5,015 nt of DNA from Coriobacteriia bacterium (GTDB lineage: Bacteria; Actinomycetota; Coriobacteriia; Coriobacteriales; QAMH01). The notes under the pieces were generated by a model. The model made no database searches. It was not told the origin of the DNA and saw only the letters and a list, made by a program, of their open reading frames with translations. The translations under genes were made by a program, and so were the position numbers. The stretch is taken from assembly GCA_900758075.1 (NCBI GenBank), contig CAAEQF010000185.1, positions 1 through 5,015 of the forward strand, read 5' to 3'. Below are positions 1-5,015 of the stretch, one piece after another (within the stretch, counting starts at the first letter, position 1; each line of letters begins with the position of its first letter).

Positions 1-689
1 CCTGCCGTAAGGCGCGTGGCCGCCTCGTCGATAAGCGCGTCCGACTGCTCGCGCGTGAGGTGCGCGGCGGGTGGGACGAGCGCGCCGAACTCGTCGAAGA
101 CGGCGTGCTCGAGGTCGTCGGACAGCCACAGGCGCGGGCCGCACGCAAAGCACGCATCCGGCTGGGCATGGTAGCGGCGGTCCTGCTCGTCGGCGTACTC
201 GCGCGCGCAGTCGGGGCACATGGCAAAGTCGCGCATCGAGGTGGCGGTGCGGTCGTAGGGCAGGTCGTCGATGATGGTGAAGCGCGGTCCGCAGTTCGTG
301 CAGTTGATGAAGGGGTAGTGGTAGCGGCGGTCTTCGGGGTCGAAGAGCTCGTCGAGGCAGCTATCGCAGGTGGCGAGGTCGGGGCTGATGAGCGTGTCGC
401 GGCTGCCCGCATGGCCCGACGCCCTGATCTCGAAGCCGTCGTACTCATGCGGCTTGACTATGCTCACGCGCATGGCGGTGATCTCGGCGGCGCTTGGCGC
501 GTCCGATTTGAGCCGGTGCACGAAGGCGTCGAGCGGGGAGGCCTTGGGGTGCTCGACCCAGATGCTCACGCCGTCGGGGTTGTTCGAGACCCAGCCCGAA
601 AGGCCCATCGAGCGTGCGAGGCGGGCGACGAACGGCCTGAAGCCGACGCCCTGGACAATGCCGTTGACTTGTATGTCGCGTGCTTCCAT
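1..689 (-). CDS. hypF: Carbamoyltransferase HypF, NiFe-hydrogenase maturation (N-terminal part, cut by left edge)
   Basis: HypF converts carbamoyl phosphate to a carbamoyl adenylate and passes the carbamoyl group to the C-terminal cysteine of HypE, the source of the cyanide ligands of the NiFe active site; it acts in the cytoplasm. Reading the minus strand from ATG 689-687 gives 229 uninterrupted codons to the edge. Residues 5-90 are an acylphosphatase domain with the phosphate-binding VQGVGFRPF (12-20, Arg18) and WVSNNPDG (33-40, catalytic-type Asn). Two zinc fingers of C-x2-C-x18-C-x2-C form follow: Cys108/111/130/133 and Cys158/161/180/183, with the family signature DRRYHYPFINCTNCGPRF (120-137) and DRRYHAQP (170-177). 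The YrdC-like and Kae1-like domains should lie beyond the edge, since family members are about 750 residues. The start is chosen because the acylphosphatase fold begins a few residues later; the ribosome site is weak (a GGA about 9 nt upstream). It is divergent from the binding-protein gene. Identification is firm. Confidence 0.97.
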   Translation of the reverse strand, partial: MEARDIQVNGIVQGVGFRPFVARLARSMGLSGWVSNNPDGVSIWVEHPKASPLDAFVHRLKSDAPSAAEITAMRVSIVKPHEYDGFEIRASGHAGSRDTLISPDLATCDSCLDELFDPEDRRYHYPFINCTNCGPRFTIIDDLPYDRTATSMRDFAMCPDCAREYADEQDRRYHAQPDACFACGPRLWLSDDLEHAVFDEFGALVPPAAHLTREQSDALIDEAATRLTA

Positions 690-716
690 ATATGAAGTCC
701 AATTGACGGTTGCCGA

Positions 717-745
717 TTGTTTCTTGAAACGGTAGGTTCTATCCT
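717..745 (+). promoter_or_regulatory. Possible promoter for the binding protein/prenyltransferase operon
   Basis: TTGTTT (717-722) and TATCCT (740-745) are separated by 17 bp, with three and four matches to the -35 and -10 consensus respectively. The predicted start would fall near 752, leaving a leader of about 40 nt before the strong Shine-Dalgarno GGAGGG at 782-787. The -10 box lies inside the dyad at 732-747, which would suit repression. Another -35-like hexamer, TTGAAA at 724-729, lacks a well-spaced partner. The match is modest and the call tentative. Confidence 0.3.
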
Positions 746-747
746 AC
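732..747. promoter_or_regulatory. Imperfect dyad, candidate operator shared by hypF and the divergent operon
   Basis: GTAGGTTCTATCCTAC has 5-bp perfect arms, GTAGG (732-736) and CCTAC (743-747), around a 6-nt centre, with one further pair inside. It sits in the middle of the 101-bp spacer between two divergently transcribed genes and overlaps the candidate -10 box. The size and position are typical of a site for a dimeric transcription factor. The arms are too short, and T-tracts absent, for a terminator. No known regulator is recognised from the motif. Confidence 0.4.
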
Positions 748-790
748 AGCTCATACCAATTAACGATACCAGCGCGTTTTTGGAGGGTCT

Positions 791-1792
791 ATGCAAGGGG
801 AGATTTCTCGCAGGTCGTTTCTTGCGAGCGCGGCGGCGTTTGCCGCAATCGCCGCCGTCAATCTGAGTGGCTGCGGCGGCGGACAGGCGTCCGGCTCGTC
901 TTCGATCAAGATCGGCACCATGCCCACCGAGGACATCCTGCCCATGTGGGTGGCCGAGAAAGAGGGGCTCTTCGACGCCAACAACGTGAAGGCGGAGGTC
1001 GTCGTCTTTGACTCGGCGCAGAACCTCTCCGCGGCGCTCACCGCCGGCGAGGTCGATCTGGCAATGACCGATCCCATGCGCACCGTGAAGCTCTGCGAGT
1101 CCGGAACGGAGCTCACCATGGAGTGGATCACGCTCGGGACGGACGCCTCGCAGGGGCGCTTTGGCGTGCTGACCGGCGCAGACTCAGGTTTCAAGACCCT
1201 GTCCGACCTGACTCGATCCGAGCAGGGCGTCGGCGTGGCGGCCAACACCGTCCCCGAGTATGTGCTCGACATGCTCTGCGAGCAGCAGGGCATCGACCCC
1301 GATGCCGTCAAGCGCAGCGAGGTCCCGAGCCTGCCCGACCGCTTCAGCCTGGTGAACGCCGGCAAGCTCGACGCGGCCGCGCTCCCGGGGTCGATGCTCG
1401 CGCTCGGCGAGGCAAGCGGCATGCTCGTCATCGCCGACGACTCCAAGGGCAAAAACATCTCGCAGTCCGTCATGGTAGCGCGCAAGGCGTACAACACGGG
1501 CGATGGCGCCAAGCACGTCGAGGCAGTGCGCAAGGCGTGGGACGATGCGATTGAAAAGATCAACGCGAACCCCGAGAGCTACCGCGAGCTGCTCGCCGAG
1601 AAGGCAAATCTCAACGCGAAGGTGGTCGACAGCTACCCGATCAGCGTCTACCCGCTGGCGACGAAAGACGGCAAGAGCGCCTACCCGCCGGCGGAGCTCA
1701 TCGACCCGCAGGTCGAGTGGATGGCCAAGAAGGGCTACTCGTCCAAGAAGATCACCTACAACGAGGCGGACGGCTCGGTGACGGTCGCGTAG
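791..1792 (+). CDS. Tat-exported lipoprotein, NitT/TauT-like (NMT1/SsuA-type) solute-binding protein
   Basis: A 333-residue periplasmic-binding-type protein, expected to be anchored on the outer face of the membrane and to capture a small ligand for uptake. The N-terminus has a twin-arginine motif SRRSFL (6-11), an Ala-rich hydrophobic stretch (12-23) and a lipobox LSGC with Cys28 as the lipidation site, followed by a Gly/Ser linker. The mature part starts IKIGTMPTEDILPMWVAEKEGLF (about 39-61), the usual first strand and helix of the NMT1/SsuA/TauA group. It continues with ALTAGEVDLAMTDP (82-95), the second lobe from about 145 (GVGVAANTVPEY, 147-157) and GKLDAAALP (191-199). Length is normal for the family. 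ATG 791 is supported by GGAGGG at 782-787 and by the immediate export signal. The prenyltransferase gene starts 2 bp after the stop; no permease or ATPase gene is in the window. The ligand cannot be read from the sequence; the family covers nitrate, sulfonates, pyrimidine thiamin precursors and others. Confidence 0.88.
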   Translation: MQGEISRRSFLASAAAFAAIAAVNLSGCGGGQASGSSSIKIGTMPTEDILPMWVAEKEGLFDANNVKAEVVVFDSAQNLSAALTAGEVDLAMTDPMRTVKLCESGTELTMEWITLGTDASQGRFGVLTGADSGFKTLSDLTRSEQGVGVAANTVPEYVLDMLCEQQGIDPDAVKRSEVPSLPDRFSLVNAGKLDAAALPGSMLALGEASGMLVIADDSKGKNISQSVMVARKAYNTGDGAKHVEAVRKAWDDAIEKINANPESYRELLAEKANLNAKVVDSYPISVYPLATKDGKSAYPPAELIDPQVEWMAKKGYSSKKITYNEADGSVTVA

Positions 1793-1794
1793 CC

Positions 1795-2766
1795 ATGCCA
1801 CAGCAGAAACAGAAGTACGAGCCTTTGACCCCGCTCATGTGCGCGCGCCTCGCGGCGCCGCACACCTGGCCGGGCCCGGCTGTGCTCACGACTGTCTTTG
1901 GCGGCGTGTTCTCGATGGCGCTGGGGTATCCGTTTTCGCCGGGCATCTGGTGCCTCCTTCTGGCAGTCGCGATCTTCGCGCAATCGGCGGTCAACACGCT
2001 CAACGACTGGGCCGACTACCGCGCGGGCACGGACACGGTCGAGAACTCCGACGATCCGACCGACGCGGTGCTCGTCTACAACAACCCCGACCCCTCGCAC
2101 GTGCTCGCGCTCGGCGTCGGGTACATGCTCGTCGCGCTGGTGTGCGGCATCGCGTGCGTGGTCTGGTCGGGAAGCGCCGTCCCGCTCGTGCTCGGCCTGA
2201 TCGGCGGGCTGTTCATCTTCGCGTATTCCAACGGCAAGATTCCCGTGTCGTACCTGCCGCTGGGCGAGGTCGTGAGCGGCGTGGTGATGGGCGGCCTGAT
2301 CCCGCTGTGCGACGTGTGCGTCTTCGCGGCGCACGCGTATCCGGGAAGCGGGCCGTTCGACCTGTTCGGCCAGCTCGACTGGCCTTTCGTGCTCATGTGC
2401 ATGGCGCCGTTCGTCATCGGCGTCGGCATGGTCATGGCCACGCAGAACAACTGCGATATCGAGCGCGACGAGCCGGTGGGGCGCCGCACGCTGCCCGTCG
2501 TCCTCGGGCGCAGGCGCAGCCTCGTGGTCTACCGGGTGTTCGTGGTGCTGTGGATCGCGGTCGTGCTGCACCTGAGCTTCTGGTACTTCGGCGATGGGTT
2601 CTGGGCCGCCTGCGTGTGCCTGCTGCTCGGCGCCGGGACGATCTACCATCTGCTCACGACCAAGCTCGTGCACGAGGTGCGCGGCCCGTCCATGGGCTTT
2701 GTCATGAAGGGCAACCTCTTCATCAACGGCGCGTACATCTTCGCCGTCATCATGAGCCTGCTGTAA
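1795..2766 (+). CDS. UbiA-superfamily prenyltransferase, MenA-like
   Basis: A 323-residue integral membrane protein expected to transfer a polyprenyl chain to an aromatic acceptor; for MenA this is 1,4-dihydroxy-2-naphthoate, giving demethylmenaquinone. The first Asp-rich motif is NDWADYRAGTD (70-80), the MenA-style NDxxDxxxGxD. The second is NNCDIERD (218-225), followed by GRRTLPVVLG (229-238), which closely follows the MenA pattern around GKxTLxVxLG. About eight or nine hydrophobic segments are visible (about 28-45, 50-67, 104-124, 129-144, 158-179, 198-215, 243-264, 269-286, 306-323). YSNGKIPVSYLPLGEVV (144-160) corresponds to the loop that in MenA carries YxxGPxPxxYxxLGE. The start at 1795 lies 2 bp after the preceding stop, with no clear Shine-Dalgarno, so translational coupling is likely. 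The frame stays open upstream to 1717, but that stretch overlaps the binding-protein gene and reads as Gly/Arg-rich noise. The superfamily is certain and MenA function probable; another quinone, haem or chlorophyll-type substrate is not excluded. Confidence 0.88.
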   Translation: MPQQKQKYEPLTPLMCARLAAPHTWPGPAVLTTVFGGVFSMALGYPFSPGIWCLLLAVAIFAQSAVNTLNDWADYRAGTDTVENSDDPTDAVLVYNNPDPSHVLALGVGYMLVALVCGIACVVWSGSAVPLVLGLIGGLFIFAYSNGKIPVSYLPLGEVVSGVVMGGLIPLCDVCVFAAHAYPGSGPFDLFGQLDWPFVLMCMAPFVIGVGMVMATQNNCDIERDEPVGRRTLPVVLGRRRSLVVYRVFVVLWIAVVLHLSFWYFGDGFWAACVCLLLGAGTIYHLLTTKLVHEVRGPSMGFVMKGNLFINGAYIFAVIMSLL

Positions 2767-2816
2767 GCGAAGCGCGCAGGCAGCAGCAGGCGGGCAAGAC
2801 GTCCGCATATGCAAAA

Positions 2817-2851
2817 CGACCCACGTGCCGGTCTTTCCTGCACGTGGGTCG
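2817..2851 (-). terminator. Strong hairpin, rho-independent terminator of dapL, possibly shared with the convergent operon
   Basis: Arms CGACCCACGTGC (2817-2828) and GCACGTGGGTCG (2840-2851) pair perfectly over 12 bp around an 11-nt loop. Read on the minus strand, the stem is followed directly by TTTT (2816-2813), so it suits termination of dapL, whose stop is 46 bp away. On the plus strand it lies 50 bp after the prenyltransferase stop but has no U-tract there, so any action on that operon would be weaker or only as a 3'-end barrier. Confidence 0.85.
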
Positions 2852-2869
2852 CTGCGTTGCGGGGAGCAA

Positions 2870-2884
2870 GCGCCCGACGGGCGC
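2870..2884. other. Small GC-only hairpin between dapL stop and its terminator
   Basis: GCGCCC (2870-2875) and GGGCGC (2879-2884) form a perfect 6-bp stem with a 3-nt loop, 12 bp beyond the dapL stop codon. No T-tract follows on either strand, so it is not a canonical terminator. It may aid pausing or protect the 3' end of the transcript, or be a by-product of the high GC content. Confidence 0.4.
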
Positions 2885-2896
2885 CCGGACGGCGCG

Positions 2897-4114
2897 CTAG
2901 GAGAGCGCCTGGATGCGACGGACGGCCTCGGCGGTCTCGTCGGCATCGCCGAAGGCGGTCAGGCGGATGTAACCCTCACCAGACGGGCCAAAGCCCGCAC
3001 CCGGCGTGGTGATGACGTTCGCCTTCTCGAGCAGCATCTGGAAGAACTCCCACGAGCCCATGCCCTCGGGCGTCTTGCACCAGACGTACGGGCTGTTGAC
3101 GGCGCCGTACACCTCGTAGCCGGCCTTTTCGAGGCCCTCTTTGATCACGCGGGCATTGTTGCGGTAGTAGTCGAGCGTCTCTTCGATTTCCTTCGCGCCC
3201 TGCTCGGTGTAGATAGCAGCCGCGCCACGCTGGATGATGTAGGACGCGCCGTTGAACTTGGTGGTCTGGCGGCGGTTCCACATTGCGTTCAGGCTCTGGC
3301 CCTCGCGCACGAGCGCCTTGGGCACCACGGTGTAGCCGCAGCGTGCGCCAGTGAAGCCGGCTGTCTTGGAGAACGAGCGGAACTCGATGGCGCAGGTCTT
3401 GGCGCCTTCGATCTCGTAGATGGAGTGCGGGATGCCGGGCTCGGTGATGAAGCGCTCGTAGGCGGCATCGAACATGATGATCGCGTCGTGCTCGTTGGCG
3501 TAGTCGACCCACATCTTGAGCTGCTCGGCGTTGAGCACGGTGCCCGTCGGGTTGTTGGGCGAGCACAGGTAGATGACGTCGACGGGCTCGTCGGGCAGCG
3601 CCGGGCAGAAGCCGTTTTCGGCGGTGGTGGGCATGTAGGTGATGTTCGTCCACTTCTCGGCGGTCTCGTCGTAGTCGCCCGCGCGGCCGGCCATGGCGTT
3701 CGTGTCGACGTAGACGGGGTAGACCGGGTCGCAGACGGCTACCTTGTTGTCGATGGAGAGGATGTCGCCGATGTTGCCGCAGTCGCTCTTGGCACCATCG
3801 GAGACGAAGATCTCGTCGACGTCGATATCGATGCCGCGTGCCGCGTAGTCGCCTTTCGCGATGGCCTCGCGCAGGAAGTCATAGCCCTGCTCGGGACCGT
3901 AGCCGTGGAAGCCCTCGACGGTGGACATGTCGTCGACGGCTGCGTGCATCGCCTCGATGACGGCCGGGGCGAGCGGGCGCGTCACGTCGCCGATGCCCAT
4001 GCGGATGAGCTTTGCCTCGGGGTGCTGCTCGCTGTAGGCGGCGGTCCTGTGGGCGATGTCGGAGAACAGGTAGCTACCGGGGAGCTTTTCGTAGTTGGCG
4101 TTTACCTTTGCCAT
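2897..4114 (-). CDS. dapL: LL-diaminopimelate aminotransferase DapL
   Basis: A cytoplasmic PLP enzyme that transfers the amino group of glutamate to L-2,3,4,5-tetrahydrodipicolinate, giving LL-2,6-diaminopimelate in one step and bypassing the succinylase and acetylase branches. The 405-residue product fits the family length. Its N-terminal signature ANYEKLPGSYLFSDI (6-20), then IRMGIGDVTRPL (37-48) and GFHGYGPEQGYDFLREAI (68-85), is characteristic of DapL. Class I aminotransferase landmarks follow: SPNNPTG (185-191, Asn188-type cofactor contact), FDAAYE (215-220, Asp216 and Tyr219), SFSKTAGFTGARCGY (247-261, with Lys250 as the Schiff-base lysine) and IRLTAFG (383-389, with Arg384 as carboxylate binder). 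The start ATG 4114-4112 has AAAGGA six nt upstream. The gene is divergent from dapF, the next step of the pathway, across a repeat-rich 213-bp spacer, and ends before a strong terminator. Nothing is truncated or missing. Confidence 0.97.
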   Translation of the reverse strand: MAKVNANYEKLPGSYLFSDIAHRTAAYSEQHPEAKLIRMGIGDVTRPLAPAVIEAMHAAVDDMSTVEGFHGYGPEQGYDFLREAIAKGDYAARGIDIDVDEIFVSDGAKSDCGNIGDILSIDNKVAVCDPVYPVYVDTNAMAGRAGDYDETAEKWTNITYMPTTAENGFCPALPDEPVDVIYLCSPNNPTGTVLNAEQLKMWVDYANEHDAIIMFDAAYERFITEPGIPHSIYEIEGAKTCAIEFRSFSKTAGFTGARCGYTVVPKALVREGQSLNAMWNRRQTTKFNGASYIIQRGAAAIYTEQGAKEIEETLDYYRNNARVIKEGLEKAGYEVYGAVNSPYVWCKTPEGMGSWEFFQMLLEKANVITTPGAGFGPSGEGYIRLTAFGDADETAEAVRRIQALS

Positions 4115-4136
4115 TGATGATCCTTTCGAAACTGGG

Positions 4137-4164
4137 GCACGGGCGCGCCGTACCGGGCGCGTGC
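4137..4164 (-). promoter_or_regulatory. GC-rich hairpin in the dapL leader
   Basis: GCGCC (4145-4149) pairs with GGCGC (4156-4160) around a 6-nt loop. After a one-sided 4-nt bulge, GCAC (4137-4140) pairs with GTGC (4161-4164). In the dapL transcript this structure would end about 22 nt before the ATG and just upstream of the AAAGGA ribosome site. There is no T-tract, so it is not an intrinsic terminator. It could tune translation or stability, or be a chance product of GC-rich sequence. Confidence 0.35.
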
Positions 4165-4200
4165 ACGCGGGTTGTCCTTTGTCTTCGGATGCTTCTACAT

Positions 4201-4262
4201 CGTACGTTGCAATTGTGTCCGTAACGTTTCAATGTGTCGACACTTTTAACACATCCGTTACG
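4201..4262. repeat. Cluster of direct and inverted repeats between dapL and dapF, candidate operator array
   Basis: ACGTTGCAATTGTGTC (4204-4219) is repeated 20 bp later as ACGTTTCAATGTGTC (4224-4238), with one substitution and one base missing. The second copy is also part of nested inverted repeats: CGTAACG (4220-4226) with CGTTACG (4256-4262), and ATGTGT (4232-4237) with ACACAT (4249-4254). A perfect 10-bp palindrome, GTGTCGACAC, lies at 4234-4243. The third half-site is therefore in reverse orientation and shortened by 4 bp between its two blocks. The 20-bp period is close to two helical turns, so repeated proteins would bind one face. The location in a divergent spacer, upstream of the dapF -10 box, points to control of one or both dap genes. 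The binding protein is unknown. Confidence 0.55.
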
Positions 4263-4282
4263 TAGCATCTTACCCTCGAGCA

Positions 4283-4288
4283 TATGAT
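4283..4288 (+). promoter_or_regulatory. dapF: Candidate -10 box of dapF
   Basis: TATGAT matches the -10 consensus at five of six positions, 39 bp before the dapF start codon, giving a leader of about 33 nt. The best-spaced upstream hexamers (around 4258-4265) are poor -35 matches, which would fit a promoter that needs an activator bound at the repeat cluster directly upstream. A competing reading uses TCGACA (4237-4242) as a -35 with TAGCAT (4263-4268), but the 20-bp spacing is too long. Confidence 0.35.
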
Positions 4289-4327
4289 GAACGTCACGAG
4301 CGAATTTTTGAGAATAGGGGTGCAGCA

Positions 4328-5015
4328 ATGCGCTATGAGTTTGCCAAGCTGAACGGAGCGGGAAACGACTTCGTCATGATTGAGGACCTGGCCGACAAGA
4401 TTTCGTTCACGCCGGAGCAGGTCGCGCAGATCTGCGACCGCCACTTTGGCGTTGGCGCCGATGGCGTCATCGTGGTCAAGCCCTCCCCGCGCGAGGAGTG
4501 CACGGGCTACATGGACTATTACAACTCCGACGGCACGAAGGCCCAGATGTGCGGCAACGGCGTGCGCTGCTTCGCGAAGTTCCTCGTCGACCGCGGTATC
4601 GTCGACCCTGCGGCGGGTTCCTTCGTGGCAGACACGCTTTCGGGCCCCAAGCCGATCAGCTTCACGCTGGATGCCGAGGGCAAGCTCGCCACGGCGACGG
4701 TCGACATGGGCGAGCCGGAGCTGCGCGCCCTCAAGATCCCGACCTACCTGAAGGAGACCGAGACGGCGTTTGGGTCGGCCGTTGTCGAGCAGCCGGCCAA
4801 CACGGGCGAGTCGATCCTCGAGTTCACCTGCGTGTCCATGGGCAACCCCCATGCGGTCACGTTCGTGAACGACCCCTCCGAGTGCATGGTGCACACGATG
4901 GGGCCCGCCATCGAGGTCTCGCAGTATTTCCCCGAGAAGACCAACGTCGAGTTCGCGCATGTGGACGGCGACACCATCACCATGCGCGTGTGGGAGCGCG
5001 GCTGCGGCGAGACGC
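4328..5015 (+). CDS. dapF: Diaminopimelate epimerase DapF (C-terminus cut by right edge)
   Basis: A cofactor-independent cytoplasmic epimerase that interconverts LL- and meso-diaminopimelate by a two-base cysteine mechanism, supplying meso-DAP for lysine and for peptidoglycan cross-links. The 229 codons present include FAKLNGAGNDFVMIED (5-20), HFGVGADGVI (39-48), YYNSDG (64-69, Asn66 substrate contact), the first catalytic cysteine in MCGNGVRC (74-81, Cys75), GNPHAV (172-177), TNVEF (205-209, Asn206) and the second catalytic cysteine in ERGCGET (223-229, Cys226). Only about 45-60 residues should be missing, as family members are about 270-290 long. The start ATG 4328 has AGGGG at 4316-4320, seven nt upstream, and the conserved N-terminus begins at once. 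It is divergent from dapL, which makes its substrate. The call is firm. Confidence 0.97.
   Translation, partial: MRYEFAKLNGAGNDFVMIEDLADKISFTPEQVAQICDRHFGVGADGVIVVKPSPREECTGYMDYYNSDGTKAQMCGNGVRCFAKFLVDRGIVDPAAGSFVADTLSGPKPISFTLDAEGKLATATVDMGEPELRALKIPTYLKETETAFGSAVVEQPANTGESILEFTCVSMGNPHAVTFVNDPSECMVHTMGPAIEVSQYFPEKTNVEFAHVDGDTITMRVWERGCGET

Noticed and set aside
60..695. Plus-strand open frame of 211 codons over the left end
   Set aside because: It is antisense to the HypF frame, whose acylphosphatase and double zinc-finger motifs are unmistakable.
760..1563. Minus-strand open frame of 267 codons opposite the lipoprotein gene
   Set aside because: It mirrors the convincing lipoprotein frame, has a Ser-rich composition typical of reverse-strand readings, and has no domain or convincing ribosome site.
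1717..1794. Earlier start for the prenyltransferase
   Set aside because: The extra 26 codons overlap the end of the lipoprotein gene in another frame and read as Gly/Arg-rich noise; the ATG at 1795 gives the usual short polar N-terminus before the first membrane region.
1756..2946. Minus-strand open frame of 396 codons opposite the prenyltransferase
   Set aside because: The product is dominated by Arg, His, Asp and Ala without any fold signature, and it crosses the terminator hairpin at 2817-2851; it is an antisense artefact of GC-rich codon use.
2825..4117. Long plus-strand open frame of 430 codons opposite dapL
   Set aside because: It lies antisense to a gene with complete DapL motifs, its product is a Val/Gly/Asp-rich string with no recognisable domain, and such antisense frames are expected in GC-rich coding DNA.
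4115..4327. Possible lysine riboswitch between dapL and dapF
   Set aside because: The spacer is long enough in principle, but I see none of the conserved L-box core elements or multi-helix arrangement, and the repeats look like protein-binding DNA sites instead.
4229..4960. Minus-strand open frame of 243 codons opposite dapF
   Set aside because: It is antisense to a frame containing both DapF catalytic cysteine motifs, and its product is Arg/Leu/Val-rich without recognisable features.

Overview
The window is GC-rich bacterial DNA carrying five protein genes in a compact layout: two cut by the window edges and three complete. The combination suggests an anaerobic, hydrogenase-bearing, high-GC bacterium, most likely an actinobacterium of the class Coriobacteriia (Eggerthella/Slackia/Adlercreutzia-like). 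The pointers are hypF (NiFe-hydrogenase maturation), the diaminopimelate aminotransferase route (DapL with DapF), a Tat-type lipoprotein and a MenA-like prenyltransferase. The lineage is an inference from gene content and protein style, not from a marker gene.

Layout. (1) 1-689, minus strand: N-terminal ~30% of hypF, running off the left edge. (2) 690-790: a 101-bp divergent spacer with a 16-bp imperfect dyad and a possible promoter. (3) 791-1792, plus: a Tat-exported lipoprotein of the NitT/TauT-like (NMT1/SsuA-type) solute-binding family. Only 2 bp later, at 1795-2766, comes a polytopic UbiA-superfamily prenyltransferase most like MenA. The two almost certainly form one transcription unit. 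(4) 2767-2896: a convergent spacer with two hairpins, one a good terminator for the minus-strand gene. (5) 2897-4114, minus: complete LL-diaminopimelate aminotransferase dapL. (6) 4115-4327: a 213-bp divergent spacer with a GC-rich leader hairpin on the dapL side, and a striking cluster of direct and inverted repeats upstream of a good -10 box for dapF. (7) 4328-5015, plus: dapF, cut at the right edge just after its second catalytic cysteine.

How the genes work together. DapL makes LL-diaminopimelate from tetrahydrodipicolinate, and DapF epimerises it to meso-diaminopimelate, so the divergent pair encodes consecutive steps to lysine and peptidoglycan. HypF belongs to hydrogenase maturation. 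The binding protein/prenyltransferase pair is the least conventional part: a surface solute-binding lipoprotein with no permease or ATPase beside it, coupled to a quinone-type prenyltransferase. No tRNA, rRNA, CRISPR array, insertion sequence or phage feature was seen. Most of the window is ordinary housekeeping DNA.
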